Positions 53,783-62,578 of a stretch of 64,000 nucleotides of DNA are shown here, one piece after another. Every line of letters starts with the position of its first letter. The first letter of the stretch is position 1. The position numbers were made by a program, and so were the translations under genes. Source of the DNA: Bacteroidota bacterium (lineage in GTDB: Bacteria; Bacteroidota; Bacteroidia; Chitinophagales; Chitinophagaceae); the NCBI GenBank assembly GCA_018266555.1, contig JAFEAF010000003.1:53114-117113 (forward strand), read 5' to 3'. The notes under the pieces are model-generated. The model saw only the letters and a program-made list of their open reading frames with translations, had not been told where the DNA came from and made no database searches.

Positions 53783-54127
53783 TTAAGATAACTTTAGAAA
53801 ATCACCATCAATAATTAATAATTTGACACCGGTTTCCGTATAAGAGCGGTGGCTGCTCAGTTCGTCAGAAACTATATAACTCATTCCTTTCTTTAAAATA
53901 AATTTTTGCCCGTCAGCCAGCTCACTTACAAATTCTCCTTCAAGGCAATGAACGAAATGTCCTTTCCGGCACCAATGGTCCGCAAGATATCCTTTGGAAT
54001 ATTCAACTTCCCGGATTCTTAAACCATCCAATTGCAACGTTCTCCAAGTTGCGGTGCCTGTTTCACCTTTATGCTTGGTTGGGATTACAGCATTCCAGTC
54101 AATTGTTTGAAAATGGATTGCACTCAT
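53783..54127 (-). CDS. DHCW motif cupin fold protein
   Basis: A 114-residue single-domain cupin. The start at ATG 54127 (MSAIHFQTIDWNAVIPTKHKG) is preferred because an earlier frame extension runs into the Fe-S gene. The signature segment DHWCRKGHFVHCLEGEFVSEL (in parts) carries the name-giving DHxW/C residues, followed by DGQKFILKKGMSYIVSD, the second cupin motif. Members are small proteins of unknown catalytic role. It follows the Fe-S membrane gene on the minus strand after 25 bases, so the two may be co-transcribed. Confidence 0.85.
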   Translation of the reverse strand: MSAIHFQTIDWNAVIPTKHKGETGTATWRTLQLDGLRIREVEYSKGYLADHWCRKGHFVHCLEGEFVSELADGQKFILKKGMSYIVSDELSSHRSYTETGVKLLIIDGDFLKLS

Positions 54128-54152
54128 TGGGATATTTATAAAAATTTTAAAT

Positions 54153-55466
54153 TCACTCAGCCCATTTATCTCTTTCTTCAGGAGAAAATTTCCAGGGGGC
54201 AAAATTGTTTTCTATATTACTGAACATTGTTGTCCATTCCTGCGGCGAATTACTTTCTTCCATCACCAGGTAACGGCGCAATTGCAAAATAATATCCAGC
54301 GGGCTGATGCTGACGGGGCATTCCTGTACACAGGCATTGCAGGTAGTGCAGGCCCGCAGTTCTTCAACAGAAATAAAATCGTGCAATAATGATTTACCAT
54401 CATCTTTGAATGTTCCGTTTTTGTCAATATTTTTTCCAACGGTTTCCATCCGGTCACGGGTATCCATCATGATCTTTCGGGGAGATAATAATTTTCCTGT
54501 TTGATTTGCAGGGCAGGCAGCAGAACATCTTCCGCATTCTGTGCATGTGTACGCATCCAGTAAATTTTTCCAACTCAAATCAAAAATATCTTTAGCCCCG
54601 AATCTTTTTGCCGCTTGAGCATCACCACCTGATAGGGGAGCCAGTTCCGGTTGCATCGCATACAAAACTTCTTTTTGTATCTCCGGCATATTTTCCATTT
54701 CTCCCATTGGTTCTAATCTTGCATAATAAGAATTAGGAAATGCAAGAAGAATATGCAGGTGCTTTGAATAAGGTAGGTAATTTAAAAAAGCAAATACACC
54801 AAGAATATGCAGCCACCAGCAGGAGCGTTCAATAAAAATAAGTGATGAAGTGGAGAGGCTATCAAATACAGATGTGAAAGAACCTGTGATCCAGAAATTA
54901 CCGGTTACATGGTAATGTTCGGCTCCTCTTGATTGCAATACCTGGTCTGCGGTATTCATAGTAAGAAATAGTGTCATCAAAATGATTTCAGTGATCAGGA
55001 TATAATTGGCATCGCTGCGGGGCCATCCGTCAAGGTCTTTGCTTACAAACCTTTTTAGTTTTATGATATTTCTGCGGATTAAAAATATGGCGCAGCCAAC
55101 GAGTACCAATACTGCTAAAATCTCAAAACAACCGATCAATACTCCATATAAATTTCCAATTGCCGGGGCAAACATCCGGTGCTTTCCTGATATGCCATCG
55201 AGGATGATTTCCAGAATCTCGATATTAATGATGACAAAACCGGCATATACAAAAAAATGCAGTATTGCCACCAGCGGATTGCGGAACATTTTCTTTTGCC
55301 CGAATGCAAGCAGCAATACATTTTTCCAGCGTTGTGATGTGTGGTCGTTGATCGTTTCATCTCTTCCTAATAGGATATTCCGGCGGATAGCTCTTACTTT
55401 TTTTGTAAAAAGCCAGATAGCAACGGTGCTGAGAAGAATAAATAAAATTTGTTGGATGATTTGCAT
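54153..55466 (-). CDS. Membrane-bound Fe-S oxidoreductase (HdrD/GlpC-like)
   Basis: A 437-residue protein with an N-terminal membrane part of four to five helices (about 1-250; includes LAILHFFVYAGFVIINIEILEI) and a C-terminal ferredoxin-like half with two 4Fe-4S clusters: CTECGRCSAACPANQTGK and CTTCNACVQECPVSI. The architecture is that of Bacteroidota heterodisulfide-reductase-like proteins, which usually pair with a separate CCG-domain (Fe-S)-binding protein. No such partner lies next to it here. Likely an electron-transfer protein between a quinone pool and an unknown acceptor; this is inference. Confidence 0.85.
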   Translation of the reverse strand: MQIIQQILFILLSTVAIWLFTKKVRAIRRNILLGRDETINDHTSQRWKNVLLLAFGQKKMFRNPLVAILHFFVYAGFVIINIEILEIILDGISGKHRMFAPAIGNLYGVLIGCFEILAVLVLVGCAIFLIRRNIIKLKRFVSKDLDGWPRSDANYILITEIILMTLFLTMNTADQVLQSRGAEHYHVTGNFWITGSFTSVFDSLSTSSLIFIERSCWWLHILGVFAFLNYLPYSKHLHILLAFPNSYYARLEPMGEMENMPEIQKEVLYAMQPELAPLSGGDAQAAKRFGAKDIFDLSWKNLLDAYTCTECGRCSAACPANQTGKLLSPRKIMMDTRDRMETVGKNIDKNGTFKDDGKSLLHDFISVEELRACTTCNACVQECPVSISPLDIILQLRRYLVMEESNSPQEWTTMFSNIENNFAPWKFSPEERDKWAE

Positions 55467-55521
55467 AACGCTGAATTGGATTTGCTAATTTACAGCTTGT
55501 TTAATAAAAGGATAAAAGTGT

Positions 55522-56022
55522 ATGAGCCAAAAAAGAAACTATATTCTTTCCAAAGTAGCAGCTGAGAAAAAACTCCGCCGCATGGCATTAGAAATTATTG
55601 AAAATAATTACAAAGAAAAGCAATTGATACTGGCCGGTATCCGGGAAAGCGGGGCGGTGGTAGCGAAAAGTATCCAGACAATGCTCGCAGAATTTTCTGA
55701 TATAAAAACCGATCTAATTTTCATTAAACTGGATAAGCGGAAACCGGGTACAGTCACGGTCAGCAAGCAAATCGATTTTACCAACAAAATTTTGATTGTA
55801 ATTGATGATGTAGCGGACAGCGGCAGAACATTGTTGTATTCATTAAAACCATTTCTTGAGTTCTATCCAAAAAAAATTCAAACATTGGTGCTGGTAGAGC
55901 GAAGCCATAATTCTTTCCCGGTGAGGCCAGACTATGTAGGCTTATCTGTATCTACCACATTACAGGAGCATATTGTTGTGGAAGTGGATAAAGAAAAAGT
56001 GTCAGGCGCCTATTTGAAATAG
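55522..56022 (+). CDS. Second PyrR-like phosphoribosyltransferase
   Basis: A 166-residue type I phosphoribosyltransferase. The PRPP loop is ILIVIDDVADSGRTLLYSLKPFL (about 90-112) and the C-terminal VLVERSHNSFPVRPDYVGLSVST resembles the ending of PyrR. It differs from the 174-residue PyrR at 48460 in sequence and in the length of the hood region. Role unknown: salvage enzyme or regulator. It diverges from the Fe-S membrane gene, 55 bases apart. A 343-base gene-free region follows. Confidence 0.8.
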   Translation: MSQKRNYILSKVAAEKKLRRMALEIIENNYKEKQLILAGIRESGAVVAKSIQTMLAEFSDIKTDLIFIKLDKRKPGTVTVSKQIDFTNKILIVIDDVADSGRTLLYSLKPFLEFYPKKIQTLVLVERSHNSFPVRPDYVGLSVSTTLQEHIVVEVDKEKVSGAYLK

Positions 56023-56365
56023 CAATTGACCGCTCAAATAAAATCCATTTTCCCTGCCGGGAACTTTTCTTTTTTTAGAGTAAGTTTAACGTGTTGTACT
56101 ACCCGACAGCTATCGGTTGAAAGTCGTCGGGATTCAAAAATGGCTTTTGTTAGAGCAGAGTATTTGTCTTTGTAAGGAAATTTTATTTTGGCTTCATTGT
56201 GTGGTTTACGTTATTATTTCCGAAGCAATCTGCAATATGAAAAAGATTGCTTCGGCGACTTTAAAGTCCCGAACATAGATCAAGCTTTTTTTGTCGCCTC
56301 GCAAAGACAGGAGTAGTAACAGGACAATAGCACAACATGTTAAATTTAATCTCATTCAATATACA
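56023..56365. other. Gene-free region with inverted repeats and a repeat-like segment
   Basis: This stretch holds CCCGAC (56102-56107) pairing with GTCGGG (56126-56131), a perfect 11 bp inverted repeat (56220-56230 with 56245-56255, 14-base loop), and the palindrome GACTTTAAAGTC (56257-56268). The text GAAGCAATC...GATTGCTTCGG followed by CTCGCAAAGACAGG (about 56296) resembles dispersed intergenic repeats of many bacteria, here apparently decayed. A TTG at 56291 in frame with the next gene is not a credible start. Confidence 0.5.
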
Positions 56366-57283
56366 ATGGCAGGGTATTTCAGTTTAATAACAGAACAAAA
56401 TAAATTATCTCTCAACAAAGGAGGCAATCGGGACGCCGTTTATTATTCTGAGTTGAATGAATGGTTTACCGGCAATGCTTTCCGCAGTTTCAGCCTGAAG
56501 TTTGTGGTGGATAAATACATTTATTATCGTTTAAACAAAAAGGAATACAAAGTAAATGCAGGAAGCCTGTTGCTGGCCTGCAAAGAACCTTTTGTAAAAG
56601 CATATTTTGATTCTGCTCAAACTGTAAAAAGTATCTGTATTGACATTAGCCCCGCCACTGTAGCAGAAGTTTTTACTGTGTTAACAGAAAAAAATGATCC
56701 TGATTTTGATAATTACTGTAATGGCTATTTTAAAATGCCGGAATTTTTTGAAGCTGTTTATCCTGTCAGCGCAACTCTTTTCGGAAATGCACTTAATGAA
56801 CTAACACTTGCCATCAACAATAACACTGTTCAGTATCTCGTAACCAGGGAATGGTTTTTTAACCTGGCGGAAAATATCATTTTACAGGAATACGGCAATT
56901 ACCTTGCATTGAACAATCTTCATTCAATCAGGCTGGAAACCAAAAAAGAAATTCTCCGGAGATTGCATTTGGCAAAACAATTCATGGATGAACAATTTCT
57001 TTTTATCAACGAAATAAAAGAAGCGGCTCAGGCTTGTAATATGTCTGAATTTCATTTTTCCCGTTCCTTCAAACAGGCATTTGGATTGACACCGTACCAT
57101 TATCTTTTGGAAAAACGATTGATGCTGGCAAAGAAAATGATAGAAGAAGGTACAGGGACAATCACCACTATTGCCGCACACTGCAACTTCGCCGATATAT
57201 TTACTTTCAGTAAAGCTTTCAAAAATAAATTTCATGTGGCGCCTTCTCAATGGAATACGCTGAATCAGCCGTTCGTGAATTGA
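56366..57283 (+). CDS. AraC family transcriptional regulator
   Basis: A 305-residue regulator starting at ATG 56366 (MAGYFSLITEQNKLSLNKGG). The N-terminal 200 residues form a ligand-binding-like domain with beta strands at the start (about 20-100). The C-terminal AraC domain (about 205-300) shows the double helix-turn-helix: LHLAKQFMDEQFLFINEIKEAAQACNMSEFHFSRSFKQAFGLTPYHYL and then MIEEGTGTITTIAAHCNFADIFTFSKAFKNKFHVAPSQW (given in segments). Directly downstream is the propeller lipoprotein, a likely target. Confidence 0.88.
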   Translation: MAGYFSLITEQNKLSLNKGGNRDAVYYSELNEWFTGNAFRSFSLKFVVDKYIYYRLNKKEYKVNAGSLLLACKEPFVKAYFDSAQTVKSICIDISPATVAEVFTVLTEKNDPDFDNYCNGYFKMPEFFEAVYPVSATLFGNALNELTLAINNNTVQYLVTREWFFNLAENIILQEYGNYLALNNLHSIRLETKKEILRRLHLAKQFMDEQFLFINEIKEAAQACNMSEFHFSRSFKQAFGLTPYHYLLEKRLMLAKKMIEEGTGTITTIAAHCNFADIFTFSKAFKNKFHVAPSQWNTLNQPFVN

Positions 57284-57318
57284 GCAATTTATGACAAATG
57301 CTTTTGGACGACTCCCGC

Positions 57319-57326
57319 TAATTTTG
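57319..57326 (+). promoter_or_regulatory. Candidate -7 element for the propeller lipoprotein gene
   Basis: TAATTTTG fits TAnnTTTG and lies 47-54 bases before the ATG, in the 89-base spacer after the AraC gene. Confidence 0.4.
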
Positions 57327-57372
57327 AAAACGGTAAAATTTTCAACAGGAAGTATTCAAAAAACTATTAGCC

Positions 57373-59181
57373 ATGAAAAACATTTTTTTGTTTTTATTAA
57401 CCTGGATTTCGATCCAGGGTTGTGCTCAGCAATCGCAAAACACCGGGATGTTTAGAGATAACCCTCAGCATCCTGGCTTTGTTTCTACGCCTGATAATTT
57501 GGTTTATGACACCAAAGCATGGCAATTTAATGCCGGTTCCCCGGTGCGGTCCACTGTTTTAGTGATTGATGGCGTAGCATATTTCGGAACAGCCGGTGGT
57601 GTTTTTTATGCAGTAGATAAGAATGGCGGGCTGAAATGGAATTACAAAACAGGAAAAGCAATTCATTCCTCTGCCGCAGGTGTTAATGATAAACTGTTTT
57701 TTTCTGACAACGGCCAAACATTGTACTGTCTGCGACGAACCGACGGGCACTTAATCTGGAAAACCGGGATGGGAAACAAGCTGGATTACTCATGGAGGTT
57801 TGATTATTATTATTCATCCCCGGTTATTTTTCAAAATAATATTTATATCGGCAGCGATGATGGCAACCTGTATGTTTTTAATATCAGCGACGGTAAAAAG
57901 AAATGGAGTTTCAAAACAAAAGGATTGGTAAGAAGCACTCCTGCGATTTACAAAAATTTAGTGTTGTTCGGCGATACTGAAGGAACGTTTTACGCATTGG
58001 ATGCAACGATAGGAAATTTGCAATGGAAGTTTAAGGTTGTTGGGGAACCGGACGATCCTGCAACCTATGGGTTTGACAGGAAAGCAATGTTGTCTGCTCC
58101 CGTGATTGTTGACAACAAAATAATTTTCGGTGCAAGAGACGGAATATTGTATGCTTTGAATGGTGATGATGGAAAATTGGTATGGAAAATGGATCATGTT
58201 ATTTCCTGGGTGATTTCAACTGTTGCCGTTAAAGATAGTTTTGTAATAACAGGTACTTCCGATGGAAGATTTATCCAGGCGGTAAATCTGAATTCGGGAA
58301 AAGAGATATGGAAATACAACACGCCGATGGCAGTTTGGGCTTCCCCATTGATCAATAATGATAAAGTATATGATGGTTGTTTCGACGGGCAACTATTTTG
58401 CCTTGATCTTAAAACCGGTCGCCGGATTTCTGAATTTTCAACCGGTGGTATGATACTTTCTTCGCCGGTATTGAGCAATGGACTTTTATATTTCGGTTCT
58501 GATGATGGAAATCTATATGCACTAAAAGGGCATCCGCCCAAAGATGTATCAGCTACCCGTCGCTATGTTTTTTATGATGCTTCAATGCCGAAAACATATT
58601 TTTCTTCCGGCGGTGATATTGCAATTAAAAATTACTTAGCGTCTGACGGGTTCAAAGTGGTGAATGCAGATACATTGGAAAAAATCATGCAGGATGATGC
58701 CGCAGGTTCGGTTATTGTTTTTGCAACGGACTATTTTCCTAAGTCAATTTATTCGGGCAATGCGCAGTCTCTTGTCCGGAAATATCTTGATAAAGGAGGA
58801 AAGGTTGTTTTAGCAGGAACTAATTCTTTATTTTTTGAGATTGATGAACCGAAAGGAATTATGGGACTGGCAAAAAATAAAATTGATTCTGTTTTGGATA
58901 TTCATTACGGCCCGCCGGACACCCGTTCGTTTGGCGGTTTGTTCCCGTGTTTCCCGAATGATAAAGGAAAATATTTTGGATTGCCTGATTTCTGGGTTTC
59001 CACTTTTGGCATTGATAAAAAACAAGTGGATGTTATTCTCGGAGAAAATGAAAATGGATTGGTATCTGCTTTCGCAAAAAATTATAAAAATGGCGGACAG
59101 TTGGTGCAGCTTTGGATGAATGCAAACCGCCCTGAGCGAATGGATGCACTTATAAAAGTCAGCGAATGGAAAGTGGAATAG
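57373..59181 (+). CDS. PQQ-type beta-propeller lipoprotein with C-terminal amidotransferase-like domain
   Basis: A 602-residue envelope lipoprotein. A leader ending IQGCAQ (lipobox Cys near 17) is followed by a PQQ/BamB-like propeller (about 45-390), in which repeated strands such as AYFGTAGGVFYAVDKNGGLKWNYKTG, IYIGSDDGNLYVFNISDGKKKWSFKT, and LYFGSDDGNLYALKG are the usual AxDxxTGxxxW blades (about eight). The last 210 residues have YVFYDASMPKTYFSSGG, VIVFATDYFPKSI and GGKVVLAGTNSLFFE, which look like a Rossmann-like class I amidotransferase/ThuA-type fold, but without a Cys nucleophile I can identify. The whole looks like an envelope sensor or binding protein. Confidence 0.75.
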   Translation: MKNIFLFLLTWISIQGCAQQSQNTGMFRDNPQHPGFVSTPDNLVYDTKAWQFNAGSPVRSTVLVIDGVAYFGTAGGVFYAVDKNGGLKWNYKTGKAIHSSAAGVNDKLFFSDNGQTLYCLRRTDGHLIWKTGMGNKLDYSWRFDYYYSSPVIFQNNIYIGSDDGNLYVFNISDGKKKWSFKTKGLVRSTPAIYKNLVLFGDTEGTFYALDATIGNLQWKFKVVGEPDDPATYGFDRKAMLSAPVIVDNKIIFGARDGILYALNGDDGKLVWKMDHVISWVISTVAVKDSFVITGTSDGRFIQAVNLNSGKEIWKYNTPMAVWASPLINNDKVYDGCFDGQLFCLDLKTGRRISEFSTGGMILSSPVLSNGLLYFGSDDGNLYALKGHPPKDVSATRRYVFYDASMPKTYFSSGGDIAIKNYLASDGFKVVNADTLEKIMQDDAAGSVIVFATDYFPKSIYSGNAQSLVRKYLDKGGKVVLAGTNSLFFEIDEPKGIMGLAKNKIDSVLDIHYGPPDTRSFGGLFPCFPNDKGKYFGLPDFWVSTFGIDKKQVDVILGENENGLVSAFAKNYKNGGQLVQLWMNANRPERMDALIKVSEWKVE

Positions 59182-59198
59182 AAAGAAGGCTGCAGCGA

Positions 59199-60209
59199 TC
59201 AGAAATAAATCGCATAAATTTTGAATTTTCCTTTTGAGTCAATCATCAATGCCGGTGCCGGACACTTGAATGCATTTAATGCAGTAAATACTGTTTTTAA
59301 AAACTTGCTATTGGTTTTTATTTTGGTAAAATCAATATCAGGCGCTAAGTAAAACTGTCTTTTTCTGGGAATATCTGTTCGGTTAACCGGAAATCCCGGA
59401 TCGCCATCTATCCAGATATTTTCAAATCCGCCAAACATACCATCGGCTCCGTAACCTACGGCAACATTGAGCCATGCCGGCAAATTACTTTTTGGAAAAA
59501 AGGATTTCAGGTTGGCGCTGAACCAATAGGTTTGTGCATTGTAATCTTTCAGCATCCGCTCGTACCAACTGCTGCCAAAGAGATTATCACTTCGTTTTTC
59601 TAATTGTGCTTCGCCATAATCTTTCCTACGAAAAGAAAATTTATATTGAATGCGCTGCTCATGCCAGCCCAATTGCTGGCTTATAAATAAACCCGAACCA
59701 AAAATATTTGCCGTCATATCGCCCCAACTCCAGCCCCATTCGGCAGAATGCCCATCAAGAAATTCAATGACGGTGAGATAAGCTGCACCACTGAGGCCGC
59801 CGATCCATGTTGCTTTTTTGTCTGATAAGCCTGCCCATTTCCACATCCCGGCTGACAGCCTTCCAGTGTTGTAGGAAGTCCATCCATGGCCAAACTTATC
59901 TACCTGCAGCCATTCATTGTCATCATTGAACGTATGAAAAGAACTATGCGGATATTTTTTATACCAGGTATTGCTGAGAATGATCAATGAACTGCCGTAG
60001 CCAGCCACATTGGCGCTGCCGATGAGCCATTGTCTATTTTTCTTTTCTTTTTTTGTCAATGAAGTGTAGGGAGTCCAGACAGGATCACGAAAGCTTCCTT
60101 TTAGTTCAACAAGGTTTTTAGTTGAATCTTGAGAAAAAGAAATATAGCATAACAATAATGCGAAGAAAATGCAAACAACTTTTTTTACATCTGAACAAGA
60201 CCGCACCAC
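59199..60209 (-). CDS. DUF2279 (YfiM-like) exported protein
   Basis: A 336-residue protein beginning at one of two adjacent GTG codons (60209). The leader VVCIFFALLLCYISFSQ is a signal peptide. The family region is FHTFNDDNEWLQVDKFGHGWTSYNTGRLSAGMWKWAGLSDKKATWIGGLSGAAYLTVIEFLDGHSAEWGWSWGDMTANIFGSGLF in segments, with conserved His and Asp/Gly motifs (DKFGH, EFLDGHS, WGDMTANIFG). Its role is unknown; the family is linked to envelope structure. The gene starts two bases after the stop of the toxin gene, so it may be translated with the toxin-antitoxin pair. Confidence 0.8.
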   Translation of the reverse strand: MVRSCSDVKKVVCIFFALLLCYISFSQDSTKNLVELKGSFRDPVWTPYTSLTKKEKKNRQWLIGSANVAGYGSSLIILSNTWYKKYPHSSFHTFNDDNEWLQVDKFGHGWTSYNTGRLSAGMWKWAGLSDKKATWIGGLSGAAYLTVIEFLDGHSAEWGWSWGDMTANIFGSGLFISQQLGWHEQRIQYKFSFRRKDYGEAQLEKRSDNLFGSSWYERMLKDYNAQTYWFSANLKSFFPKSNLPAWLNVAVGYGADGMFGGFENIWIDGDPGFPVNRTDIPRKRQFYLAPDIDFTKIKTNSKFLKTVFTALNAFKCPAPALMIDSKGKFKIYAIYF

Positions 60210-60211
60210 AT

Positions 60212-60514
60212 TTATTTTTTTAAACGACGAATTTTTGTTTTTGGATTTCTTTTTGTATGAAAAACCGCATAAACTGTTATACTATTCCCCTTAACTTTAT
60301 ACAAAATAACATAAGGAAATTTTTGCATTGCAGCTTGTCTTACCTGGCGATAAATCTTTTTATGCGATGCAGGATTATTCCTGATTTTTTCAAGCGTACT
60401 ATTCAAATGAGTAATAAAAAAATCGCCTAAATTTTCTTTTTGTTGATCATACCATTTTACTGCAAGCGTCACATCTTCTCTTGCTTCTTCAGAAAGTTCA
60501 ATAGAAAAATTCAT
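60212..60514 (-). CDS. RelE/ParE superfamily toxin
   Basis: A 100-residue plasmid-stabilisation type toxin. Characteristic parts are SIELSEEAREDVTLAVKWYDQQKENLGDFF, the middle FITHLNSTLEKIRNNPASHKKIYRQVRQAAMQKFPYVILYKVKGN (sections), and the C-terminal SITVYAVFHTKRNPK. ParE members inhibit gyrase while RelE members cleave mRNA; the Arg and His of this sequence do not settle which. It overlaps the antitoxin gene by four bases, the normal order antitoxin then toxin. Confidence 0.88.
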   Translation of the reverse strand: MNFSIELSEEAREDVTLAVKWYDQQKENLGDFFITHLNSTLEKIRNNPASHKKIYRQVRQAAMQKFPYVILYKVKGNSITVYAVFHTKRNPKTKIRRLKK

Positions 60515-60750
60515 TTCTTACGGTTTAAAAGACTGGCTTTGACTTCTTTCCACGAATAGGTTTTGCTTTTCCCTGATTGGTGATTGGCCAGCCTTCTTTC
60601 TAATTCTTTTTGCTGGGCAGGAGTAAGATCATATTCGTTATTTGTCTCCATTTGCTTTTCAAGAATAGTGTAAACAGCTTTTAATAAATTTTCATCCTCG
60701 ATTTTATCTATGGCTTTATGGAGATTATTTTTTAGTCGCAGAGTTGTCAT
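60511..60750 (-). CDS. Antitoxin of the RelE/ParE-type module
   Basis: A 79-residue acidic-basic helical protein, first gene of the pair. It starts MTTLRLKNNLHKAIDKIEDENLLKAVYTILE and includes YDLTPAQQKELERRLANHQSGKSKTYSWKEVKASL, the shape of addiction-module antitoxins with a folded N-terminus and a C-terminal toxin-wrapping helix. Overlap of the last bases with the toxin start (ATGA-type coupling) supports one operon. The upstream spacer (60751-60846) is shared with the divergent phosphohexomutase gene. Confidence 0.8.
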   Translation of the reverse strand: MTTLRLKNNLHKAIDKIEDENLLKAVYTILEKQMETNNEYDLTPAQQKELERRLANHQSGKSKTYSWKEVKASLLNRKK

Positions 60751-60846
60751 ATTAAATATATTTGTTGCTAAATTACTAAAAATCTTTGCTGTTTCGCAAC
60801 CTAAATTAGCGTAACAATAGTAACTTTAAAATAGTTAAATAAAATT

Positions 60847-62568
60847 ATGGACACAGCAATTCAATCGAAAATCAATGCATGGCTGAATGGAAATTTTGAT
60901 GCTGACACTAAAGAAGAGATCAGACAGTTACAAAAAAAATCTCCTGATGAACTGGCTGATGCATTTTATAAAGATCTCGAGTTTGGCACCGGCGGGCTTC
61001 GGGGCATCATGGGTGTAGGCACGAACCGCATGAATAAATACACGGTGGGCATGGCCACGCAGGGTTATGCGAATTACCTGAAACTATGTTTTCCCGGTGG
61101 AGTCAAAGTGGCGATTGCACACGACAGCCGCAACAACAGCCGTTTTTTTGCAGAAACAGCGGCTCATGTTTTTGCTGCAAATGGGATTAAAGTTTTTTTG
61201 TTTGAAGACCTGCGCCCCACACCGGAATTATCCTTTGCCATCCGGCATTTAAAATGCCAGGGTGGCGTGGTATGCACGGCTTCGCATAATCCAAAAGAAT
61301 ATAATGGCTACAAAGCGTATTGGGATGATGGCTCGCAATTGGTGCCGCCGCATGATAAAAATGTGATTAAAGAAGTACAGAAAATTGCATCGGTGGATGA
61401 TGTGAAATGGAGTGGGGAAGAAAAGAATATCACCATCATCGGCAAAGAATTAGATAAGGCATATATGGAAATGGTGAAGGGGTTGAGTGTGTACCCGGAA
61501 ATCATTGCAAAACATCATAGCCTGCGGATCGTTTATACACCTATTCATGGCACCGGAATAAAATTAATGCCGGCTGTGCTTGAAAAGTTTGGTTTTGATA
61601 ATCTTCATATCGTAGAGGAACAAAGTGTGCCTGATGGAAATTTTCCGACGGTGGTATATCCCAATCCCGAAGAAAGCGAAGCCATGAGCCTTGGTTTGAA
61701 GCTGGCGGAAAAATTAGATGCTGATATTTTGTGCGGCACCGATCCGGATGCAGACCGTATCGCAATCGGGGTAAAAGACCTGCATGGAAAATGGGTGTTG
61801 ATGAACGGAAACCAGACTGCTGTGCTTGCATTTAATTACCTGATAGAAGCCCGGAAGACAAAAGGAATTGCAAAGCCTAATGACATGGTGATTACAACCA
61901 TTGTGACTACACCCATGATCAACGAGATTGCAACTAAAAACAAAGTGGCTTGTTATCATGTGCTCACCGGTTTTAAATGGATAGCCGACCTGATAAGGCA
62001 GAAGGAAGGGAAGGAAAATTATATCATCGGGGGAGAAGAAAGTTTTGGATTGATGATCGGCGATAAAATACGGGATAAAGACGGCATCAGCGCTGTGGCA
62101 TTGCTTTGCGAAATGGCAGCGTATGAAAAAGAAAAGGGGAGAAGCCTGTTTGAAAAAATGATTGACCTCTACGTGCAGTATGGGTTTTACAAAGAGAAAT
62201 TGATTTCCATTACTAAAAAAGGTATGGACGGACAACAGCAGATTGCTGCCATGATGGAAGCGTACCGAAAAAATCCTCCGGCATCAATCAATGGCTCGCC
62301 GGTATTGAAACTGCTGGATTATGAAATGCAAAAAGGAAAAAACCCGGAAACGGGAGAAGAGTGGAACATTGACTTGCCCAAATCCAATGTATTGCAGTTT
62401 ATTTTGAAGGATGGCACCAGTATTTCTGCCCGACCCAGCGGCACAGAGCCGAAGATTAAATTTTATTTCAGCGTTAACACCAAACTGAATAAGGCTGCTG
62501 ATTTTGAAAAAGTGAATGAGCAGTTGGAAGAAAAGATAAAAGCAGTGATTGGGGATATGAAGTTGTGA
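60847..62568 (+). CDS. Phosphohexomutase (phosphoglucomutase/phosphomannomutase type)
   Basis: Alpha-D-phosphohexomutase of 573 residues that moves phosphate between C1 and C6 of glucose or mannose. The phosphoserine is Ser 146 in CTASHNPKEYNGYK, metal-binding aspartates lie in GTDPDADRIAIGV, the sugar-binding loop is GGEESFGLMIGD, and the phosphate-binding C-terminal loop is RPSGTEPKIKFYF. The length and GFKWIADLI segment fit the PgcA-like group of Firmicutes and Bacteroidota, so phosphoglucomutase is the most likely activity. It is divergent from the toxin-antitoxin operon. Confidence 0.93.
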   Translation: MDTAIQSKINAWLNGNFDADTKEEIRQLQKKSPDELADAFYKDLEFGTGGLRGIMGVGTNRMNKYTVGMATQGYANYLKLCFPGGVKVAIAHDSRNNSRFFAETAAHVFAANGIKVFLFEDLRPTPELSFAIRHLKCQGGVVCTASHNPKEYNGYKAYWDDGSQLVPPHDKNVIKEVQKIASVDDVKWSGEEKNITIIGKELDKAYMEMVKGLSVYPEIIAKHHSLRIVYTPIHGTGIKLMPAVLEKFGFDNLHIVEEQSVPDGNFPTVVYPNPEESEAMSLGLKLAEKLDADILCGTDPDADRIAIGVKDLHGKWVLMNGNQTAVLAFNYLIEARKTKGIAKPNDMVITTIVTTPMINEIATKNKVACYHVLTGFKWIADLIRQKEGKENYIIGGEESFGLMIGDKIRDKDGISAVALLCEMAAYEKEKGRSLFEKMIDLYVQYGFYKEKLISITKKGMDGQQQIAAMMEAYRKNPPASINGSPVLKLLDYEMQKGKNPETGEEWNIDLPKSNVLQFILKDGTSISARPSGTEPKIKFYFSVNTKLNKAADFEKVNEQLEEKIKAVIGDMKL

Positions 62569-62578
62569 GTTTAGTCTT

